DNA of 64,000 bases from Sphingomonas sp. Y38-1Y (lineage in GTDB: Bacteria > Pseudomonadota > Alphaproteobacteria > Sphingomonadales > Sphingomonadaceae). The stretch is from the NCBI RefSeq assembly GCF_032391395.1, contig NZ_CP135916.1, forward strand, positions 3,131,001-3,195,000, given 5' to 3'. Position numbers and translations under genes: made by a program. Below the pieces are notes generated by a model, which was not told the DNA's origin, made no database searches, and saw only the letters and a program-made list of their open reading frames with translations. Shown here piece by piece: positions 60,647 to 64,000 of the stretch. Each line of letters starts with the position of its first letter. Position 1 is the stretch's first letter.

Positions 60647-61659
60647 CGCGACAGCCTCCGCAGGAGATATGCCCGCAGCCTTCCGGCGACTTCGGCGGTC
60701 ATCGAGCCGAGGATGCCGCGCGATCCCTCGGGGATGTGCGCCGCCGCATCGCCGCTCTCGAAGACATAGGCGTCGTACATCGCCCGCCAGTGCGCGCGCT
60801 GGTCGGCGGGCAGGTCGCGGATCGCCAGCATCGCGTGGTTGAGCGCATCCTGCGGGTCGCCCATCCAGCGCGGGCTGTCGCGCCACCAATAGTTGAGGAG
60901 GATGTTGAACGCCTCCAGCGCCTCGACATGATGCCACCACAGCGCGGGGATGTAGAGCGCGTCGCCCGCCGCCAGTTCCGCCACCTGCGCCGCCGCGAGC
61001 GCGTCGGCAAAACGCGGGAAGCGGTCGAGGTCGGGGGCGTGGAAGTCGACCATGCTGATCGCGCGGCCGGCGGGCGTGTTGTCGACGGGTCCCAGATAGA
61101 GGTTGGCGAACTGCTCGCGCGGGAACAGCGTGAAGCGCCGGCGGCCGGCCGCGACGCAGGCCAGATTGTGCGGCAGGTCGTTGTGCGCGGCGATGCGCGT
61201 GCGCGTGCCGATCCAGATGCTCGCGGTGGGCTGGCGGTCGCCCAGGTCGACATGGTTGGCGGCGTGGAGCCCGTCGAAATAGTCGTGAACGTCGATCGAA
61301 CCGAGATAGATCGCCGGTCCGGCACCGCTCGCCTCGCCTTCCTCGATCCGGGCGAAGATCTCGGCCAGACCCGCGTTCATCATGCGGAAGTTCATCGCCA
61401 TCGCGGCGTCGTAGAACAGCCGCCCGTCGCCCTCGCCGCCGACCGACACCGGGAAGGCGCGCTGGCGGGCCTGGGCGAGGAGATAACCGCGCGCTTCCGC
61501 CGCCGAACGCTGCGCCGCCTGAACGAGCGGCCAGTCGGCGACGAGGCCGCGGACGACGAACGGCGTCGTCGCTTCGCGCAGCGCCGCGTCGAGGTCGCCG
61601 GCCGCGATCTCGCGCACCGCGATCAGTGCCGCGAAGATGCCGGGATCGGCGTCAGCCAC
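60643..61659 (-). CDS. JmjC/cupin-like domain protein (Cupin_8, FIH-type)
   Basis: A 338-residue protein of the cupin-like family (PF13621), related to factor-inhibiting-HIF asparaginyl hydroxylases. The iron site is IAAHNDLPHNL (HxD) with the distal His in PALWWHHVEAL; TTPFVVRGLVADWPLVQAAQ is the usual N-terminus and FNILLNYWWRDSPRW a typical end. It should be a 2-oxoglutarate/Fe(II) dioxygenase. Start GTG 61659 overlaps the SapC stop; TTG 61665 is an alternative. Coupled to halogenase copy 1 and to sapC. Confidence 0.88.
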   Translation of the reverse strand: MADADPGIFAALIAVREIAAGDLDAALREATTPFVVRGLVADWPLVQAAQRSAAEARGYLLAQARQRAFPVSVGGEGDGRLFYDAAMAMNFRMMNAGLAEIFARIEEGEASGAGPAIYLGSIDVHDYFDGLHAANHVDLGDRQPTASIWIGTRTRIAAHNDLPHNLACVAAGRRRFTLFPREQFANLYLGPVDNTPAGRAISMVDFHAPDLDRFPRFADALAAAQVAELAAGDALYIPALWWHHVEALEAFNILLNYWWRDSPRWMGDPQDALNHAMLAIRDLPADQRAHWRAMYDAYVFESGDAAAHIPEGSRGILGSMTAEVAGRLRAYLLRRLSR

Positions 61660-62359
61660 CGACAAGCCGGTTCTTGCGCGCGATCAGCCCGGACATGTTG
61701 GTGAGCGAGGCGAGCGCCATGAAGATCGGCATCAGATGCCCCTCGCCATGCAGCTCGCCCAGCACCGCGGCGTCGAGGCTGCGCAGCCGATCCTCGTCGA
61801 TGACGTGATAGCCGATCAACCGGTGCTGCGCGCCGCTTTGTAGCGTGACGTCGAGCGTCAGCGGCTCGAGCAGCTCGTGCCGGCGGAGCGCCGCAAAGAA
61901 GGCGGGTGCGCGTGCATGGCCGCTGTCGAGCGCGCGCAGCTTCTCGATCGCGGCCTCCAGATAGGGCGTCGGCGCGCCGGCATCGTCGAAGACGCGGACG
62001 CCCGCCGGATCGATGCGCGCGCTGTCGGCGTCGAGATGGACCTGCCCCTGTCCCTCGGGCGTGCGGCCGATCAGGAAGGGGCGGATCTCCATCGAGAGCG
62101 GCAGCGCGCCGGCATCCCAGCGATCGCCCGCCAGATAGAGGTTCTCGCCGGTCTCGAACCCGAACAGCGCCAGCGCGTCGAAGCGGTCGGTGGCGAGGTC
62201 TAGGCGGAACAGGATCGGATAATCGTTCTGGACGCGCCGGAACTCGTCGGGAACGACCACCGCGCTCATGATCGCATCGCCCCACCCGGCGCCATGCTGG
62301 GTGGCGACGCGAAGCTCGCGGTGGTGGGCGGGATCGAGGATCGTGTGGTTGGCCATCAT
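61652..62359 (-). CDS. SapC-family protein
   Basis: A 235-residue SapC-like protein (PF07277): [71 protein letters not shown] and [17 protein letters not shown] sequence ([20 protein letters not shown]). The name comes from a Campylobacter surface-layer locus, but in sphingomonads it is a regular member of TonB-receptor/halogenase loci, role unknown. No signal peptide is seen, so it appears cytoplasmic. It overlaps the halogenase copy 2 stop (ATGATGG). Confidence 0.9.
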   Translation of the reverse strand: MMANHTILDPAHHRELRVATQHGAGWGDAIMSAVVVPDEFRRVQNDYPILFRLDLATDRFDALALFGFETGENLYLAGDRWDAGALPLSMEIRPFLIGRTPEGQGQVHLDADSARIDPAGVRVFDDAGAPTPYLEAAIEKLRALDSGHARAPAFFAALRRHELLEPLTLDVTLQSGAQHRLIGYHVIDEDRLRSLDAAVLGELHGEGHLMPIFMALASLTNMSGLIARKNRLVGG

Positions 62360-63885
62360 CGTGCTTTTGCGAGGGGCGGTGCGGCGCGCAAGCCGTCGAG
62401 ATAGGCGCGCTGCGTCGGAAGGCTGGCGACGAGCGTGCGCGCGCGCTGGCGCTGCTGCGCGATCCGCGCGGCGACTTCATCGGCATCGGCCAGGCGCATC
62501 GCGCCCGATGCAGGCGGCGCCGCGCCCATGCCGTAGAGGACATATTGGTGGCTGGCGGCGGGAAACAGCTCGTCCACGGCGTCGAAGTCTGCAGGCATCG
62601 GCGGGCGATCGCGCCAGAGGTCGAGCCACTCGGCAAGCCGCGGGGGCACGCTCGCGGGATCGCGATGCGCCTGCCAGTAGGGTTCGGTGCGCTCGCTGAG
62701 CACATAATGAAGCTTCAGGAACTCGACGATGCGGTCCCAGCGCGCACGAAACCGTGCGTCGAAGCGGCGGGCGATCGCGGGTATCGCCGCGTCGCTTGCC
62801 GGAAAGTCGTCGATCAGCGCGTCGAGCGACAGTTCGATCAGCACGATCGCCGAGGCTTCGAGCGGCTCGAGGAACCCCGCCGACAGACCGATGGCGAGGC
62901 AGTTGCCGACCCAGAACCGCTCGCGATGGCCGGAGCGGAAGCTGAGCCGGCGAAAGGCGAGGCTTGCGGGATCGCAGTCGGGCGCGGTGCGCGCGAGATA
63001 GCCGGTCAGCACCGCCGCCGCCTGATCGTCGCTCATATGGGCGGCGGCATAGACGCAGCCGACGCCGCGGCGCGCGGGCAGGCCGACGTCCCAGATCCAG
63101 CCGGCCTCGTGCGCGGTCGCGTCGGTCTGTGCGGCGATCGGCGATCCGGGCGCGACCGGCACCTGCACCGCGAGCGCGCGATCGTTGAAGAGGATGTTCG
63201 ACCGGTCGACAAAGGGCACGCCGCAATGGCCGCCGATCAGCAGCGCGGCATGGCCGGTGCAGTCGATGAACAGGTCGCCTTCGATTCGGCCATGCTCGCG
63301 CGTCTCGACCGCGGCGATGCGATCGCCGTCGCCCACCACGCGCTCGACACGGTCGGCGATGTGGCGCACGCCCAGCTTCTCGGTGGCATGGCTGCGCAGC
63401 AACGCGGCGAAGCGGCCGGCATCGAGATGATAGGCGTAGTTGAGCGCGCCGGCATAGTCGGGCATCGCCGACTGGCGCGGCGCGAGGCCGGCATCGCAGA
63501 CCGCGGGCTGCGCGCAGACGGCATCGGCAAACGCGCCCTGTCCGCCCCAGGCGGCGGCCAGCGTCCTCGCCTCCCCCTCCACCGGCGGGGTGAAGGGGTG
63601 GTAATAGGCATCGCTGCCATTGCGCCAGCCGATGAAGCGCGATCCCTGCTTGAACGCGCCATCGCACGCGGCGAGGAAGTCGGGCTCGGCGATGCCGATC
63701 CGCGACAAAGTGCGGCGCATCGTCGGCCAGGTACCCTCGCCCACCCCGATCGTCGGGATGTCGGGCGCCTCGATCAGCGTGACGTCGAGCGCGGCCGGCG
63801 TGGCCGCGGCGGCAAGCCGGCACGCGGCCAGCCAGCCGGCGGTGCCGCCGCCGACGATCACGATCCGCTTCACCGGTTCCGCCAC
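62356..63885 (-). CDS. Tryptophan halogenase-family flavoprotein (locus copy 2), altered WxWxIP
   Basis: A 509-residue flavin-dependent halogenase homologue. FAD loop [29 protein letters not shown], catalytic Lys in [14 protein letters not shown] (K79) and Glu in [13 protein letters not shown] are present, but the WxWxIP motif is changed to [15 protein letters not shown] use GTG 63885, 9 bases after GAGGAG; a GTG at 63939 is further upstream. It is first after the TonB receptor and coupled to sapC. It differs clearly from copy 1, so the two are not a recent duplication. Confidence 0.88.
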   Translation of the reverse strand: MAEPVKRIVIVGGGTAGWLAACRLAAAATPAALDVTLIEAPDIPTIGVGEGTWPTMRRTLSRIGIAEPDFLAACDGAFKQGSRFIGWRNGSDAYYHPFTPPVEGEARTLAAAWGGQGAFADAVCAQPAVCDAGLAPRQSAMPDYAGALNYAYHLDAGRFAALLRSHATEKLGVRHIADRVERVVGDGDRIAAVETREHGRIEGDLFIDCTGHAALLIGGHCGVPFVDRSNILFNDRALAVQVPVAPGSPIAAQTDATAHEAGWIWDVGLPARRGVGCVYAAAHMSDDQAAAVLTGYLARTAPDCDPASLAFRRLSFRSGHRERFWVGNCLAIGLSAGFLEPLEASAIVLIELSLDALIDDFPASDAAIPAIARRFDARFRARWDRIVEFLKLHYVLSERTEPYWQAHRDPASVPPRLAEWLDLWRDRPPMPADFDAVDELFPAASHQYVLYGMGAAPPASGAMRLADADEVAARIAQQRQRARTLVASLPTQRAYLDGLRAAPPLAKAR

Positions 63886-63957
63886 TGGCGTCCGCTCCTC
63901 ATCGCCGCGACTGTGCCGCGGGGCGGCGACAAACGCCACCCCGCCCCCCTTGGCCTC

Positions 63958-64000
63958 TTAGAAGGTGAAGCGCAGGCCACCCATGTAGCGGGCGTATCCC
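63958..64000 (-). CDS. TonB-dependent receptor, C-terminal end only (cut by window edge)
   Basis: The last 13 codons of a leftward gene, GYARYMGGLRFTF, then TAA (63960-63958). The terminal strand with alternating hydrophobics and a final Phe is the signature of an outer-membrane beta-barrel, and the following halogenase/SapC/cupin genes make a TonB-dependent receptor the obvious candidate. It lies 72 bases before the halogenase start. Confidence 0.7.
   Translation of the reverse strand, partial: GYARYMGGLRFTF

Noticed and set aside
59150..63885. A halogenated natural-product gene cluster based on two tryptophan halogenase homologues.
   Set aside because: No synthase, peptide synthetase or tryptophan-modifying genes are present; TonB receptor, SapC, cupin and LacI neighbours match sphingomonad uptake loci instead.

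Overview
The window is high-GC chromosomal DNA from a sphingomonad alphaproteobacterium (Sphingomonadaceae, probably Sphingomonas). The evidence is several large TonB-dependent receptors, a TonB/tryptophan-halogenase/SapC/cupin locus, the F1-ATPase zeta inhibitor (DUF1476) next to bolA and a CGFS glutaredoxin, a DUF2490 protein, and intergenic REP-like palindromes of the type common in this group. I see no prophage, insertion sequence, rRNA operon or CRISPR array. One tRNA (Glu, TTC) is present.

Layout. 0-8 kb: a catabolic block with an MFS transporter (cut by the window edge), a TonB receptor, an aldehyde dehydrogenase, a Tat-exported type-B carboxylesterase and a GntR/FCD regulator; short perfect palindromes precede the receptor, dehydrogenase and esterase genes. 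8-23 kb: the most unusual region. Two divergent transcription units share a control region near 12.6 kb. Leftward run a secreted CocE/NonD (S15-type) hydrolase and a second TonB receptor. Rightward run nine mostly overlapping genes: a CapA-type phosphoesterase, TRAP DctQ and DctM, a cysteine-poor 2-hydroxyacyl-CoA dehydratase-like protein, a two-domain CaiB/BaiF CoA transferase, a cysteine-rich 2-hydroxyacyl-CoA dehydratase-like protein, TRAP DctP, a single-domain CoA transferase and a secreted alpha/beta hydrolase. My reading is one pathway: extracellular hydrolysis, outer-membrane uptake, TRAP import, CoA activation, then dehydratase-type chemistry in an otherwise aerobic lineage.

23-40 kb is mostly core: prolyl-4-hydroxylase-like oxygenase, an arginine-rich secreted protein, an orphan [2Fe-2S] subunit, leuC and leuD (separated by a 44-codon gene and a secreted metallo-beta-lactamase-fold lactonase), a quinone oxidoreductase, the zeta inhibitor-bolA-grx cluster, a glycosyltransferase, a BlaI/M56 pair behind a doubled operator, tgt, recJ and tRNA-Glu. 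40-48 kb is mixed accessory material: a SpeE-like fold protein, small proteins, a Pit phosphate transporter with a Nudix-DUF47 reading frame, an exonuclease with a BRCT-like tail, and an SDR-GH130 pair.

48-58 kb: an OmpR-type two-component system facing a secreted proline-rich protein whose 3' end looks frameshifted, a ThuA-domain protein, and an operon of 5-oxoprolinase plus DUF969, DUF979 and DUF2891 that looks like an oxoproline uptake and use module. 58-64 kb, leftward: the C-terminal end of a TonB receptor, tryptophan halogenase, SapC, JmjC/cupin protein, second halogenase, LacI regulator, which is the typical sphingomonad carbohydrate-uptake layout. Two genes (dctQ and the proline-rich gene) each look as if they lack one base in a C/G run, so a homopolymer error in the assembly should be considered.
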